A stretch of 64,000 nucleotides of DNA. It comes from Geomonas oryzisoli. Its GTDB lineage: Bacteria > Desulfobacterota > Desulfuromonadia > Geobacterales > Geobacteraceae. The position numbers were made by a program, and so were the translations under genes. Numbering within the stretch: position 1 is the stretch's first letter; each line of letters begins with the position of its first letter. The notes beneath the pieces were generated by a model that did not search any database, was not told the DNA's origin, and saw only the letters and a program-made list of their open reading frames with translations. The stretch lies in the NCBI RefSeq assembly GCF_018986915.1, contig NZ_CP076723.1, positions 1,893,501 to 1,957,500 on the forward strand, given 5' to 3'. Positions 22,885 to 32,541 of the stretch are shown here, piece after piece.

Positions 22885-25380
22885 TCAATGCCTCTGCAGT
22901 TCCACGGCTCCCGGGAGGATGTCCACCGGCTTGATGCCCCAGATTTCACGGGCGTACTGGTCGATGGTCCTGTCGCTGGAGAACTTGCCCATGCCGGCGC
23001 AGTTGAGTATCGCGCGCCGCGCCCACTCTTCGGGATTTTTGAACAGTTCGGCGACCTTTTCGTGGCAGGCGACGTAGGAGGCGTAGTCGGCCAGGAGCAT
23101 GTAGTGGTCCCCCAGGTTCAAAAGCGAGTCGGTGAGCGGGGTGAACAGTTCGGGAGCCCAGGGGGAGAAGAAGCCGGAGGCGATCATGTCCAGTACCCGC
23201 TTCAGTTCCCGGTTGCCGTTGTAGTATTCCCGCGGATTGTAGCCGCGCGCACGCAGCTGCGACACCTCGGCCGCGGTCATGCCGAAGATGAAGATGTTGT
23301 CGCGACCGACCTCTTCCATGATCTCGATGTTGGCGCCGTCCAGGGTCCCGATGGTGAGGGCGCCGTTCAGGGCGAACTTCATGTTGCCGGTGCCGGAAGC
23401 CTCGGTCCCGGCGGTGGAGATCTGTTCGGAGAGGTCGGAGGCGGGGAAGATTTTTTCCGCCAGCGAGACGCTGTAGTTGGCCAGGAAGACCACCTTGATC
23501 CGTCCCGCCACGTCGGGATCGTGGTTCACCACGGCGGCCACGGCGTTGATGAGCCGGATGATCAGTTTGGCGGCTGCATAGGCAGGCGCCGCCTTGCCCG
23601 CGAAGATGAAGGTGCGCGGCACCACCTTCGCGGCCGGGTTGTCCTTGATCCGGTTGAAGAGGGTGACGATGTGCAGGACGTTCAGGAGCTGCCGCTTGTA
23701 CTCGTGCAGCCGCTTAACCTGGACGTCGAAGAGCGAGTCCGGGTCGACGTCGAGGTCGTTGTGCTGCTTGATGTAGCGGCAAAGCGACTCCTTGTTGCCG
23801 TGCTTGACCTGCCGCCAGCGACCGATGAACTCCGGGTCGGATGCGATGGCGGAGAGCTTCTCCAGCTCGTACAGGTTGGTGGTCCAGGCCCCGCCGATGT
23901 ACTCGTCGATCAACGCGGAGAGGGTGGGGTTGGACATCTTGAGCCAGCGCCTCTGGGTGATGCCGTTGGTCTTGTTGTTGAAGCGCTCCGGGTACATCTC
24001 GTAGAAATCGCGGAACAGCTCGTTCTTGAGGATCTCGGTGTGCAGCGCCGCGACGCCGTTCACGGAATGGCTCCCCACGATGGCGAGGTGCGCCATGCGG
24101 ATTTTTCGTTCCCAGTGCTCCTCGACGATGGACATCCGGGACAGGCGGTCGGGCTCATCGGGGAAGCGCTCCCGGATCTCTTTCAGGAAGCGCTCGTTGA
24201 TTTCGTAGATGATCTGCAGGTGCCTGGGCAGGATCTGCTCGAAGAACCAGACCGGCCACTGCTCCAGCGCCTCGGGAAGGATGGTGTGGTTGGTGTAGGC
24301 GAAGGTCTTCTTGGTGATCTCCCATGCCTCCTCCCACTCGACCCCTTGCACGTCGATGAGCACGCGCATCAGTTCGGGGATGGCGAGGGTGGGGTGGGTG
24401 TCGTTCAACTGGATGGCCACCTTGTCCGGCAACAGCCGCATGTCCTGGTGCTTCTTCTTGAAACGGTAGATGACGTCGTGCACGGTGGCCGAGGCGAGGA
24501 AGTACTCCTGCTTGAAGCGCAGTTCCTTCCCCTCCACCACGTTGTCGGCGGGATAGAGCACCTTGGAGATGGTCTCCGACTGCATCTTCTTCTCCACCGC
24601 GCGGATGTAGTTCCCCTCGTTGAAGAACTTGAGGTCGAATTCGCGGCTGGACTTGGCGCTCCAGAGCCTGAGCGTGTTGACGCTGTGGGTCTGGTAGCCC
24701 GGGATCGGGGTGTCGTAGGCCATGGCCATGACGTCGTCCGTGTCCACCCACTCGCGCACCAGCTTGCCGTTGGCGTCGAAGGTCGAGATGACCCGGCCGT
24801 AGAATTTCACCGTGTGCAGGTGCTCCTGCCGGTCCAGTTCCCAGGGATTGCGGTAGCGCAGCCAGTTGTCCGGTATCTCCACCTGGGCGCCGTCGATGAT
24901 GTGCTGGCGGAAGATGCCGTACTCGTAGCGGATGCCGTAGCCGTAGGCGGGGATGGACATGGTGGCCATGGAGTCGAGGAAGCAGGCGGCGAGCCTCCCC
25001 AGGCCGCCGTTGCCGAGGCCCGCATCCTGCTCCTCGTTGACGATCTGGTCGAAATCGTTGCCAAGCGAGGTGATGGCGTCCTTGAAGTCTTCCCACAGCC
25101 CCAGGTTGATCAGGCTGTTGCTGAGGGTTCTCCCCATCAGGAACTCCATGGACATGTAGTAGACTCTCTTGTTGTCGGAGTTGTAGTACGCTTGCTGAGT
25201 GTCGAGCCAACGCTCAACCAGATGATCGCGCACGGCATAGGCGAGGGCGTTGAATCTGTCATAAGCTGTGGCCGAGTATTTATCCTTTCCCAGTGTGTAT
25301 TCGAGATGTTCGAGAAAGGACTTGATAATGAGCATCTGCTCGTCAAGCTCTTCGTTCACGCCTATCTGCTCTTCGGTCAT
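22885..25380 (-). CDS. glgP: Glycogen/starch/alpha-glucan phosphorylase
   Basis: GT35 phosphorylase that releases glucose-1-phosphate from glycogen or maltodextrin. The pyridoxal-phosphate region is EASGTGNMKFALNGALTIG with the Schiff-base Lys. ARHLGRTLSN-like landmarks appear as MEFLMGRTLSNSL, then GNGGLGRLAACFLDSMAT and QLNDTHPTLAIPELMR. The 831 aa length is typical. The ATG at 25380 follows GGGTGACTC. It is co-transcribed with rarA. A long open frame on the opposite strand across this gene is a shadow of its codon use. Confidence 0.96.
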   Translation of the reverse strand: MTEEQIGVNEELDEQMLIIKSFLEHLEYTLGKDKYSATAYDRFNALAYAVRDHLVERWLDTQQAYYNSDNKRVYYMSMEFLMGRTLSNSLINLGLWEDFKDAITSLGNDFDQIVNEEQDAGLGNGGLGRLAACFLDSMATMSIPAYGYGIRYEYGIFRQHIIDGAQVEIPDNWLRYRNPWELDRQEHLHTVKFYGRVISTFDANGKLVREWVDTDDVMAMAYDTPIPGYQTHSVNTLRLWSAKSSREFDLKFFNEGNYIRAVEKKMQSETISKVLYPADNVVEGKELRFKQEYFLASATVHDVIYRFKKKHQDMRLLPDKVAIQLNDTHPTLAIPELMRVLIDVQGVEWEEAWEITKKTFAYTNHTILPEALEQWPVWFFEQILPRHLQIIYEINERFLKEIRERFPDEPDRLSRMSIVEEHWERKIRMAHLAIVGSHSVNGVAALHTEILKNELFRDFYEMYPERFNNKTNGITQRRWLKMSNPTLSALIDEYIGGAWTTNLYELEKLSAIASDPEFIGRWRQVKHGNKESLCRYIKQHNDLDVDPDSLFDVQVKRLHEYKRQLLNVLHIVTLFNRIKDNPAAKVVPRTFIFAGKAAPAYAAAKLIIRLINAVAAVVNHDPDVAGRIKVVFLANYSVSLAEKIFPASDLSEQISTAGTEASGTGNMKFALNGALTIGTLDGANIEIMEEVGRDNIFIFGMTAAEVSQLRARGYNPREYYNGNRELKRVLDMIASGFFSPWAPELFTPLTDSLLNLGDHYMLLADYASYVACHEKVAELFKNPEEWARRAILNCAGMGKFSSDRTIDQYAREIWGIKPVDILPGAVELQRH

Positions 25381-25517
25381 GAGTCACCCTGCATCTGCAC
25401 GTAGTTATTGTGGGAAAGTCTCTGCGGGACTACTTGGGGTGCGCCAGTTTTCCGTTGGACATGATACACCAACTGTGCTAGTAAATCCTAGATTACAGTA
25501 CAAGTAAAGGGCTCGTG

Positions 25518-26384
25518 ATGAAAAAAATCGCCATTTTCGCGAAAGTGCACGATCCGCGTTGCCTGGGGGTTGCCGAAGAGCTGATCGAGTGGCTGGCGGC
25601 ACGGGGTGTTACCGCTCACGTCGAGGAACACCTCTCCCGGAGGCTGCGGCGTACCACGCTCGCCGAGAGTTCGGAGAGCTCCGAGATCGCTCGCGACGCA
25701 GACCTCGTGGTGGTGCTTGGCGGCGACGGCACCCTAATCGCCGCCGCGCGCCTGATCGGCGAGTGCGATGTCCCGATCCTGGCGGTCAACCTGGGGAGCC
25801 TCGGGTTCCTCACCGAGATCACCCTGGACGAGCTCTACCCGTCCATGGAGCGCTGCCTGGCCGGCGACTTCGAGACGACCGAGCGTATGATGCTTTTGGC
25901 GAGCGTCGAGCGTGCCGGCGAAGTGGTAGAGCTGCATCGCGTGCTGAACGACGTCGTCATCAACAAGGGGGCCCTGGCCAGGATCATCGACATGGAAACC
26001 TCGGTGACCGGGCGCTACCTGACCACCTTCAAGGCTGACGGCCTGATCATATCGACCCCGACCGGCTCGACCGGCTATTCACTGTCCGCCAACGGCCCGA
26101 TCCTGCACCCCGAGCTGGAGTGCATCTCGATCACCCCGATCTGCCCGCACACCCTGACCAACCGTCCGCTGGTGGTGGACGCGCAGGCCCAGATCGCTAT
26201 CAAGCTGAACTATGCCCCGGACGAGTCCGTGTTCCTCACCCTGGACGGGCAGGTTGGGATGAAGCTTCTCTCCGGCGACGTGGTGCAGATCCGGAAGGCC
26301 CCCCACGTGACCCGCCTGATCCAGTCCCGCAGCAAGGACTACTTCGAGGTGCTCCGCACCAAGCTCAAATGGGGTGAACGCTAA
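25518..26384 (+). CDS. nadK: NAD kinase
   Basis: Makes NADP from NAD and ATP. The GGDGT motif is present in LVVVLGGDGTLIAAAR, then NLGSLGFLTEI, VLNDVVINKG and STPTGSTGYSLSANGPI, all diagnostic. The length is 288 aa from the ATG at 25518; a GTG directly before it at 25515 is an alternative. A weak promoter-like pair (TTGGAC 25455, CTAGTA 25478) lies upstream. recN begins immediately after the stop codon. Confidence 0.96.
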   Translation: MKKIAIFAKVHDPRCLGVAEELIEWLAARGVTAHVEEHLSRRLRRTTLAESSESSEIARDADLVVVLGGDGTLIAAARLIGECDVPILAVNLGSLGFLTEITLDELYPSMERCLAGDFETTERMMLLASVERAGEVVELHRVLNDVVINKGALARIIDMETSVTGRYLTTFKADGLIISTPTGSTGYSLSANGPILHPELECISITPICPHTLTNRPLVVDAQAQIAIKLNYAPDESVFLTLDGQVGMKLLSGDVVQIRKAPHVTRLIQSRSKDYFEVLRTKLKWGER

Positions 26385-28046
26385 GTGCTCAGAGAGCTCC
26401 AGATAACCAACCTCGCCATCATCGACAAGCTGCACGTGGAGTTCAGCCCCGGGCTCAACATCCTCACCGGCGAGACCGGCGCGGGTAAGTCAATCATCAT
26501 CGACGCGGTGAACCTGATCCTGGGGGGGCGCGGCAGCGCCGACCTGATCCGCTCCGGCGCCAAGGAGGCCTCGGTGGAGGCCGTGTTCGACCTCTCCGGG
26601 CGCGGCGCCCTGCTTGAGGCGCTTGCGACCGCGGGGATCGAGTGCGACGGCGAGCTCCTGGTGCGGCGGGTGGTGGCTCCCGGCGGCAAGAGCCGCGTTT
26701 TCATCGGCGGCGGACTCGCCACCACCTCGCTTCTCTCCGAGATCTGCCGCAACCTGATCAACATCTACGGCCAGCACGACGCGCAGAGCCTTTTGAAGAC
26801 CGAGCAGCACCTGCTCCTCCTGGACGGCTATTCTGGTGCCCTTCCGCTGCGCGCCGAATTCGCCGCGCGTTACGAACAGTGCCAGGCCGCCAAACACGAA
26901 CTGCAGGCGCTGGAAGCGGGAGAGCGCGAGGCGGCGCGCCGGCTCGACCTTCTCTCCTTCCAGAGTAACGAGATCGCCGAGGCGAAGCTCGCTCCGGGCG
27001 AAGAGGAGGAGCTGGCCGAGGACCGCACCCGGCTGGCCCACAGCGAGAAACTGATGGGCGCATCGCAGGGCGCTTTCGACGCCCTCTACGGCGGCGAGGC
27101 AACCCTCCTGGGGAGTCTCGCCGGCATCATAGCCGGGGTCGCCGACGCAGGGCGCATCGATCCGGCGCTGGTTCCGGTCACCGAGGCGCTCGAGGCGGCC
27201 TACGCCCAGCTCGAAGACGCCTCCCTCACCCTGCGCGACTACGCCGCCCGCGTCGAGTCCGACCCGGCCCGGCTGGAGGAAATCGAGGACCGGCTCGACG
27301 CTATCGGGCGCCTCAAGAAGAAGTACGGCGCCAGCATCGAGGAGATCCTGGAGTACCAGCGCCAGGTGGACCAGGAGCTGTCGGTGCTCTCTGACATCGA
27401 AGGAACCCGCAGCGGCCTGCAGGCGCGTATCGCGCAACTGGAGCAGGAACTCGCCACCTTGGGCGCGAAGCTCAGTGAGACGCGGCAGGACGGTGCCGAA
27501 AGGCTCAAGGAAGGGATGGAGCGCGAGCTCTCGGAACTGGCCATGAAGCATGCAGTCTTCGAGACCTCCTTCGAGAAGAGCGCCGAGGCGAAGAGCTACG
27601 GTTTCGAGCGCGCGGAATTCCTCTTCTCCCCGAACCCCGGCGAGCCCCCGAAACCGCTGGCGAAGATCGCCTCCGGCGGCGAGCTCTCCCGGCTCATGCT
27701 GGCGCTGAAGCAGCTGCACCCCGACTCCGAGGTTCCCACCCTCATCTTCGACGAGGTGGACACCGGCATCGGCGGGGCCACGTCCGCGCTGGTTGGGGAG
27801 AAACTGAAACGGGTGGCCCGCGAGCAGCAGGTGCTGGCCATCACCCACCTGCCGCAGGTTGCCGCCTTCGCGGACCAGCACCTGAAGGTCGAGAAGAAGG
27901 TGGCCGACGGCAGAACCGCCACCGGCGTTGAGCTCCTGGAAGGGGAGGGACGGGTGGCCGAGGTGGCGCGCATGCTTTCCGGTGCGCGCGTCACCGAAAA
28001 GACCCTGGAGCATGCCAGGGAGTTGATTCAGGAGGCAGTGAGATGA
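26385..28046 (+). CDS. recN: DNA repair protein RecN
   Basis: SMC-like ATPase involved in double-strand-break repair. Walker A is GETGAGKSIIIDAVNLILGG, the middle is a long coiled coil (about 150-380), and the C-terminal half has the signature KIASGGELSRLMLALK and Walker B TLIFDEVDTGIGG. The 553 aa length is normal. It starts with GTG directly abutting nadK, a pairing seen in many bacteria. The stop overlaps the next gene by four bases (ATGA). Confidence 0.96.
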   Translation: MLRELQITNLAIIDKLHVEFSPGLNILTGETGAGKSIIIDAVNLILGGRGSADLIRSGAKEASVEAVFDLSGRGALLEALATAGIECDGELLVRRVVAPGGKSRVFIGGGLATTSLLSEICRNLINIYGQHDAQSLLKTEQHLLLLDGYSGALPLRAEFAARYEQCQAAKHELQALEAGEREAARRLDLLSFQSNEIAEAKLAPGEEEELAEDRTRLAHSEKLMGASQGAFDALYGGEATLLGSLAGIIAGVADAGRIDPALVPVTEALEAAYAQLEDASLTLRDYAARVESDPARLEEIEDRLDAIGRLKKKYGASIEEILEYQRQVDQELSVLSDIEGTRSGLQARIAQLEQELATLGAKLSETRQDGAERLKEGMERELSELAMKHAVFETSFEKSAEAKSYGFERAEFLFSPNPGEPPKPLAKIASGGELSRLMLALKQLHPDSEVPTLIFDEVDTGIGGATSALVGEKLKRVAREQQVLAITHLPQVAAFADQHLKVEKKVADGRTATGVELLEGEGRVAEVARMLSGARVTEKTLEHARELIQEAVR

Positions 28047-28492
28047 TCAGAAAGGCCAGGATTGGCGACGTAAAGGACATTCAGAAACTTTTGACCAACT
28101 TCGCGAGCCGCGGCGAGATGCTCTCCCGCTCGCTTTCCGAGCTGTACGAGGCGTTGCGCGACTTCTATGTTTTCGAGGAGGACGGGCAGCTGCTCGGCAC
28201 CTCCGCGCTGCACATCGTCTGGGACGACCTGGCCGAGGTGCGTTCCGTGGCCGTCGCCGAGAGCGCCGGTCGGCGTGGCATCGGCAGCCAGGTGGTGGGC
28301 GCCTGCATCGAAGAGGCGCGTGCGCTCGGGCTCAAGAAGCTTTTCTGCCTCACCTACAAACCCGATTTCTTCGCCAAATTCGGTTTCAAGGTGGCCGATA
28401 AGTCCGAGTTGCCGCACAAGGTGTGGGGCGATTGCATCAAGTGCGTCAAGTTCCCCGATTGCGACGAGATCGCGATGATTCTGGAGCTGTAG
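28043..28492 (+). CDS. GNAT N-acetyltransferase, probable short ArgA-type N-acetylglutamate synthase
   Basis: A 149-aa single-domain GNAT. The acetyl-CoA pyrophosphate loop is in VRSVAVAESAGRRGIGSQVV, followed by ACIEEARALGLKKLFCLTYKPDFFAKFGF. The KLFCLTYKPDFFAKFGF segment matches the stand-alone GNAT domain of N-acetylglutamate synthases (arginine biosynthesis), including the short forms that lack the kinase-like domain. No arg genes are nearby, so the substrate is an inference from sequence alone. It is coupled to recN by ATGA. Confidence 0.75.
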   Translation: MIRKARIGDVKDIQKLLTNFASRGEMLSRSLSELYEALRDFYVFEEDGQLLGTSALHIVWDDLAEVRSVAVAESAGRRGIGSQVVGACIEEARALGLKKLFCLTYKPDFFAKFGFKVADKSELPHKVWGDCIKCVKFPDCDEIAMILEL

Positions 28493-28522
28493 AGGCCGGG
28501 AAAAGGGCGTCGACGATCTGTA

Positions 28523-28544
28523 GGGGCGAATGATCATTCGCCCC
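28523..28544. repeat. Palindrome GGGCGAATGATCATTCGCCC, copy 1
   Basis: A perfect dyad preceded by TGTA. Further copies are at 37165-37184 and 59221-59242. All are intergenic and close to gene ends. It behaves as a REP-like dispersed palindrome. Confidence 0.85.
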
Positions 28545-28581
28545 CCCCCTTCATCTTCGCTTTCGCCCCATGCGTCCACAT

Positions 28582-28692
28582 CCCCTCTCCCTCTGGGAGA
28601 GGGCCAGGGTGAGGGCGTTGCCAAGGGCAATATATCCGCAGCTGGCAGAACCCTCACCCGCCCTTCGGGCACCCTCTCCCAGAGGGAGAGGG
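28582..28692. repeat. Large inverted repeat of CTCTCCCTCTGGGAGAGGG type
   Basis: The left arm (28582-28614: CCCTCTCCCTCTGGGAGAGG, then CCAGGGTGAGGG) is mirrored by the right arm (28650-28692: CCCTCACCCGCCC, TTCGGGCA, then CCCTCTCCCAGAGGGAGAGG). The arms are themselves palindromic and the centre is unique. It resembles a small non-autonomous repeat element common in proteobacterial genomes. It lies between the GNAT gene and pmbA. Confidence 0.75.
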
Positions 28693-28769
28693 ACTAGTGC
28701 AAGCCATACTGTACCTACCTGAGGAACCCGCAATAAACGGTTCCCTGTCACCAATTTCCCGAGGCCACA

Positions 28770-30110
28770 ATGGATCTGACACGACACGCCGACGCTGTGG
28801 AACGCCTGCTCAAGGGGCGCGGGATCGACGGATACGAAATCGCCGTCGCCGGTTCGCGCGACCTCGCCATAGAGGTGAAACAGGGGAAGGTGGACGCCTT
28901 CCGCGTGGCCGAGCCGCTGGGCGTTTCGCTCAGGCTCCTGGTGGGGCAAGGCATGGGCTTCTCCTATTCGACGGCCCTCGACGATGCCTCCCTGGAAGGG
29001 ATGGTGGAAGGGGCACTGGTCGCGGCCCGGGTGCAGACCCCGGACGAGCATTTCACCTTTGCCGAAGCGGCCGCGTCCTATCCCGACACCCCCTGGCTGT
29101 ACGATCCGGCTCTTCCTGCCGCCGACGAGTCCCTCAAGGTGGCGCGCGCACTGGAACTGGAGCGCCTGGTGCTCGCGGTCGATCCCCGGGTGAAACGGGT
29201 GCGCAAATGCAGCTACGGCGAGTGCGTCTACCACTCCCTGGTCCGCAACTCTCTGGGGCTGGAAGCGGCCTACAGCGGCACCTACAACACCTGCAGCGTA
29301 TCGGCGGTGGCGGAGGCCGACGGCGACGCCCAGACCGGCTGGGACTACGCCTTCTCTCCCGCCTTCGCCGGTATCGATCTGGAGACGGTGGCGGCCGGCG
29401 CCGGACGCAAGGCGACCGGGCTTCTCGGTGCCCGCACGCTGGCGACCATGCGCTGCCCGGCGGTCCTCGACAACCGGGTCGCCGCCGACCTCGTCGACGT
29501 GCTCTCCGGCTCCTTCCTCGCTGAAAACGTGCACAAGGGGAAGTCGCTTCTTGCGGGCAGGGTAGGGGAGCGGCTTTTCTCGGATGTCGTCTCGATGCGC
29601 GACAACGGCCTGCTCCCCGGCGGCATGGGGAGCGCCCCCAGCGACGGCGAGGGGGTGCCGCAGCGGGACACTGCGCTGGTGACAAAAGGCGTGCTGCAGG
29701 GATACCTCTACGACAGCTACTGGGGCAGGCGCCTGGGGGCCCGCTCCACCGGCAACGCGGTGCGCGGCGGCATCAAGAGCCCGCCCAGGGCGGGGGCGCA
29801 CAACCTTCATATCGAGCCGGGCACGGCCGATCTCGCTCAACTGCTGGCTGGGGTGCGCAAAGGGGTGCTCATCACCGAGGTGATGGGTATGCACACGGCA
29901 AACCCGATCTCGGGAGACTTCTCCGTTGGAGCTGCCGGTTTTTACGTGGAAGAGGGAGAGGTGAGGTACCCGGTCAAGGGGCTGGCCCTGGCGGGTAACC
30001 TGCTGGATATGTTCGGGAGGGTGGACCAGGTCGGCAGCGACCTGCGTTTCTTCGGCTCGGCCGGATCCCCCTCACTGAGGATCGCCGAACTCGACGTCAG
30101 CGGAACCTAG
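28770..30110 (+). CDS. pmbA: Metalloprotease-related protein PmbA (TldE)
   Basis: TldD/PmbA family. In E. coli TldD and TldE form a heterodimeric protease that matures microcin B17 and degrades the CcdA antitoxin. TldD carries the metal site and PmbA/TldE lacks it. This 446-aa protein has the PmbA pattern (IAVAGSRDLAIEVKQGKVDAFR near the start, SGDFSVGAAGFYVEEGEVRYPVKG near the end). I see no HExxxH motif, consistent with the non-catalytic partner. tldD is not in the window. Confidence 0.9.
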   Translation: MDLTRHADAVERLLKGRGIDGYEIAVAGSRDLAIEVKQGKVDAFRVAEPLGVSLRLLVGQGMGFSYSTALDDASLEGMVEGALVAARVQTPDEHFTFAEAAASYPDTPWLYDPALPAADESLKVARALELERLVLAVDPRVKRVRKCSYGECVYHSLVRNSLGLEAAYSGTYNTCSVSAVAEADGDAQTGWDYAFSPAFAGIDLETVAAGAGRKATGLLGARTLATMRCPAVLDNRVAADLVDVLSGSFLAENVHKGKSLLAGRVGERLFSDVVSMRDNGLLPGGMGSAPSDGEGVPQRDTALVTKGVLQGYLYDSYWGRRLGARSTGNAVRGGIKSPPRAGAHNLHIEPGTADLAQLLAGVRKGVLITEVMGMHTANPISGDFSVGAAGFYVEEGEVRYPVKGLALAGNLLDMFGRVDQVGSDLRFFGSAGSPSLRIAELDVSGT

Positions 30111-30155
30111 GACCGCCCCGGGCGGGTGCGGTCCTTTCTGCAGTTTTGACTTTTC

Positions 30156-30440
30156 TCAGGGCTCCGCGTGCAGGATCTCGATCAGCCTGCGCACGAACGG
30201 GCTCACCACCGCGTAGCGTACCTCCACGCCGTCGCGGGTCCCTTCGATGATCCCCTTGTTCTTCAACAACGCCAGGTGCTGCGACACGGTCGCCTGGGGG
30301 AGCCCAAGGCACTCCCAGATGTGCTTCACGTTGCATTCCTGGGTGCAGAGTCCTGCCACTATCTTCAGGCGGATCGGGTGCCCGAGCACCTTCAGCATCT
30401 CCGCTTCTTTTCCGTAATCTTTGGTCTTGTCGAATGCCAA
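30156..30440 (-). CDS. ArsR-family transcriptional regulator
   Basis: A 94-aa winged helix-turn-helix protein. The recognition part LPQATVSQHLALLKNKGII and the wing TRDGVEVRYAVV are clear. The classical metal motif ELCVCDL is absent, but C32, C36 and C44 sit in the GLCTQECNVKHIWECLG region, so a redox or thiol-reactive sensor is possible. It starts with TTG at 30440, GGAGG eight bases before, under a good promoter. It lies downstream of oppF on the same strand but has its own promoter, so control of opp genes is not implied. Confidence 0.85.
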   Translation of the reverse strand: MAFDKTKDYGKEAEMLKVLGHPIRLKIVAGLCTQECNVKHIWECLGLPQATVSQHLALLKNKGIIEGTRDGVEVRYAVVSPFVRRLIEILHAEP

Positions 30441-30469
30441 CGTTCTATCCTCCAGTTTGGGCTAAAGAT

Positions 30470-30498
30470 AATCTATATATGCTAATTGCAGTTGTCAA
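30470..30498 (-). promoter_or_regulatory. Promoter of the arsR-type gene
   Basis: Minus strand: consensus TTGACA (30498-30493), 17-bp spacer, TAGATT (30475-30470). The spacer/-10 region has an alternating TATATA core that could hold an autorepressor operator. Confidence 0.6.
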
Positions 30499-30503
30499 CT
30501 GAA

Positions 30504-31490
30504 TTACTTTGTTTCCTTCAGGAAGATTTCCTCGCTGAAGTGGCAGGCTGTTCGTTGTCCCGGTACTTTTTCTAGCAGTTCCGGGCGTTTCTCGCTGCAC
30601 ACCGGCTGCGCATAGGGGCAGCGGGGGTGGAAGGGGCAGCCGCTGGGAGGTGCAACCGGCGAGGGGAGTTCACCCTTGGCGATCACGTGTCTGGTCCTCT
30701 TCTTCGGATCGATGCTCGGTATCGCCGAGAGAAGCGCCTCCGTGTAGGGGTGCAGCGGGCGGTTCAGCACCTGGTCCCGGCTGCCGGTTTCCACGATCCG
30801 GCCGAGATACATGATCGCCACCCGGTCGCTTAGGTGCCGGAGCACGGAAAGGTCGTGGGTGATGAACAAAAAGGAGAGCCCCAGGTCCTTTTTCACGTCC
30901 TGCAGCAGGTTGATGATCTGGGCCTGGATGGAAAGGTCCAGGGCGGAAACCGGTTCATCGGCGATGATGAGCTTGGGCGAGACGGCCAGGGCGCGCGCGA
31001 TGCCGATCCGCTGGCGCTGACCGCCGGAGAACTCGTGCGGGAAGCGCATCATGTGCTCGGGGGAAAGCCCCACCCGCTTGAGCAGTTCCGCCACCCGGTC
31101 CCGACGGTCCGCGGCGTTGCCGATGCGGTGGATCTCCAGGGGCTCGCCGAGGATCTCGGCGACCCTCATGCGCGGGTTCAGCGAGGAGAACGGGTCCTGG
31201 AACACCATCTGCACCTCTTTGCGGTACTGGGCCAGTTCCGTCTTGCTCATCTGGGCCAGCTCGCGTCCGGCGTAGCGGATGCTTCCCGAGGTGGGTGGGG
31301 TGAGGCCGGTCAAAAGCCTCGCCACGGTGGATTTGCCGCACCCGGACTCGCCGGCAAGGCCCAGTGTCTCGCCCGGGTAGAGCTCGAGATCGATGCCGGC
31401 CACGGCGGTTAGGATCCGCTTCTCCGCGAACATCCCCCCGCGCACGGGGTACTGCTTCACCAGGTTTTCAGCGGTCAGAAGCGGCGTCAT
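30504..31490 (-). CDS. Oligopeptide/dipeptide ABC transporter ATP-binding protein (OppF/DppF type)
   Basis: ABC ATPase of the peptide/nickel importer family. Walker A is [14 protein letters not shown], the ABC signature is FSGGQRQRIGIARAL, Walker B is LIIADEPVSALD, and the H-loop is TLD-type FITHDLSVLRHL. The C-terminal oligopeptide domain carries the Cys pattern CPFHPRCPYAQPVC seen in OppD/OppF, thought to hold an iron-sulfur cluster in some members. It overlaps the partner ATPase start by four bases. No permease or binding-protein gene is adjacent. Confidence 0.9.
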   Translation of the reverse strand: MTPLLTAENLVKQYPVRGGMFAEKRILTAVAGIDLELYPGETLGLAGESGCGKSTVARLLTGLTPPTSGSIRYAGRELAQMSKTELAQYRKEVQMVFQDPFSSLNPRMRVAEILGEPLEIHRIGNAADRRDRVAELLKRVGLSPEHMMRFPHEFSGGQRQRIGIARALAVSPKLIIADEPVSALDLSIQAQIINLLQDVKKDLGLSFLFITHDLSVLRHLSDRVAIMYLGRIVETGSRDQVLNRPLHPYTEALLSAIPSIDPKKRTRHVIAKGELPSPVAPPSGCPFHPRCPYAQPVCSEKRPELLEKVPGQRTACHFSEEIFLKETK

Positions 31491-32449
31491 GATACCTTCC
31501 GGCAGCGCACCAGGTGTCCCGGCGCCACCTTCCTCATTGCGATGGTTTCTCTGGTGCAGCCCTCGTCACCGATGGGGCAGCGTTCCTTGAATGGGCAGCC
31601 GGCCAGGTCGCCGCGCAGGTCGGGCACGCCCCCTGCGAAGGTGGCGAGCTTTTCGCCCGGCTTTCCGAACTCCGGCAGCGAGGCGAGCAGTCCCTTGGTG
31701 TAGGGGTGCAGCGGGTTGGCGAAGAGCTCCGCGGTGGGAGCGCTCTCGACGATCTCGCCGGCGTACATGATGGCGGTGCGGTGGGCGCGCTCGGCGACGA
31801 TCCCGAGGTTGTGGGTGATGAGGATCAGCCCCATGCGGTTTTGCGCCATGAGCCGGTCCAAAAGCTCTAGTATCTGTGCCTGTATGGTCACGTCCAGCGC
31901 CGTGGTCGGCTCGTCGGCGATGACGAGTTCCGGGCCGCAGGAGAGCGCCATGGCGATCATGACGCGCTGGCGCATTCCGCCGGAGAGCTGGTGCGGGTAG
32001 TCCTTGACCCGGTCTTTGGCGGCGGGGATGCCCACCTGGGTCAAAAGCTCGATCGCCTCGCGCTCCGCCTGCTGCGCGGACAGGCCGCGGTGGATCCTGA
32101 GCCCCTCGGCCACCTGGTACCCAACTGTGAAGACAGGGTTCAGCGAGGTCATCGGGTCCTGGAACACCATGGCGATCCGGTTCCCCCTGATCTCGCGCAT
32201 CCGCTCCTCGGAGAGAGCCAGCAGGTCCTCCCCCTTGAAGCGTATGGAGCCGGAGACGATGTGCCCCGGCGGGGGGACCAGCCTCAGCACGGACGCCGCG
32301 GTGATGCTCTTGCCGCAGCCTGACTCGCCCACCAGGGCCAGCGTCTCGCCCGGCTCGACGCTCAGGTCCACGCCGCGCACGGCTTTCAGTACGCCGCTTT
32401 TCAGGCGAAATTCGGTGCGCAGTCCTGTGATTTCTAGAAGTGCCGGCAC
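31487..32449 (-). CDS. Oligopeptide/dipeptide ABC transporter ATP-binding protein (OppD/DppD type)
   Basis: Second ABC ATPase of the pair. Walker A is [15 protein letters not shown], the signature is [15 protein letters not shown], Walker B is [12 protein letters not shown], and the C-terminal Cys motif is [14 protein letters not shown]. The GTG at 32449 with GGGAG upstream gives 320 aa, the normal size; the frame stays open to 32515 but the extra residues do not fit the family. The upstream neighbour on the strand is the HD-GYP gene, not a permease, so the membrane partners must be elsewhere. Confidence 0.9.
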   Translation of the reverse strand: MPALLEITGLRTEFRLKSGVLKAVRGVDLSVEPGETLALVGESGCGKSITAASVLRLVPPPGHIVSGSIRFKGEDLLALSEERMREIRGNRIAMVFQDPMTSLNPVFTVGYQVAEGLRIHRGLSAQQAEREAIELLTQVGIPAAKDRVKDYPHQLSGGMRQRVMIAMALSCGPELVIADEPTTALDVTIQAQILELLDRLMAQNRMGLILITHNLGIVAERAHRTAIMYAGEIVESAPTAELFANPLHPYTKGLLASLPEFGKPGEKLATFAGGVPDLRGDLAGCPFKERCPIGDEGCTRETIAMRKVAPGHLVRCRKVS

Positions 32450-32541
32450 AAGGGCTCCCGGTGCCCCCAAGGGACACAAAAACGGCGCGGACCGGCTCTG
32501 CCGGCCGCGCTGCAAAGTTTTATCTTATACCATTATTCGGA

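Noticed and set aside
22540-25404. 954-codon open frame on the plus strand
   Set aside because: It lies opposite glgP and rarA. The translation is low-complexity Val/Asp/Leu/Gly-rich with no domain, an effect of GC-rich third positions in the real minus-strand genes.
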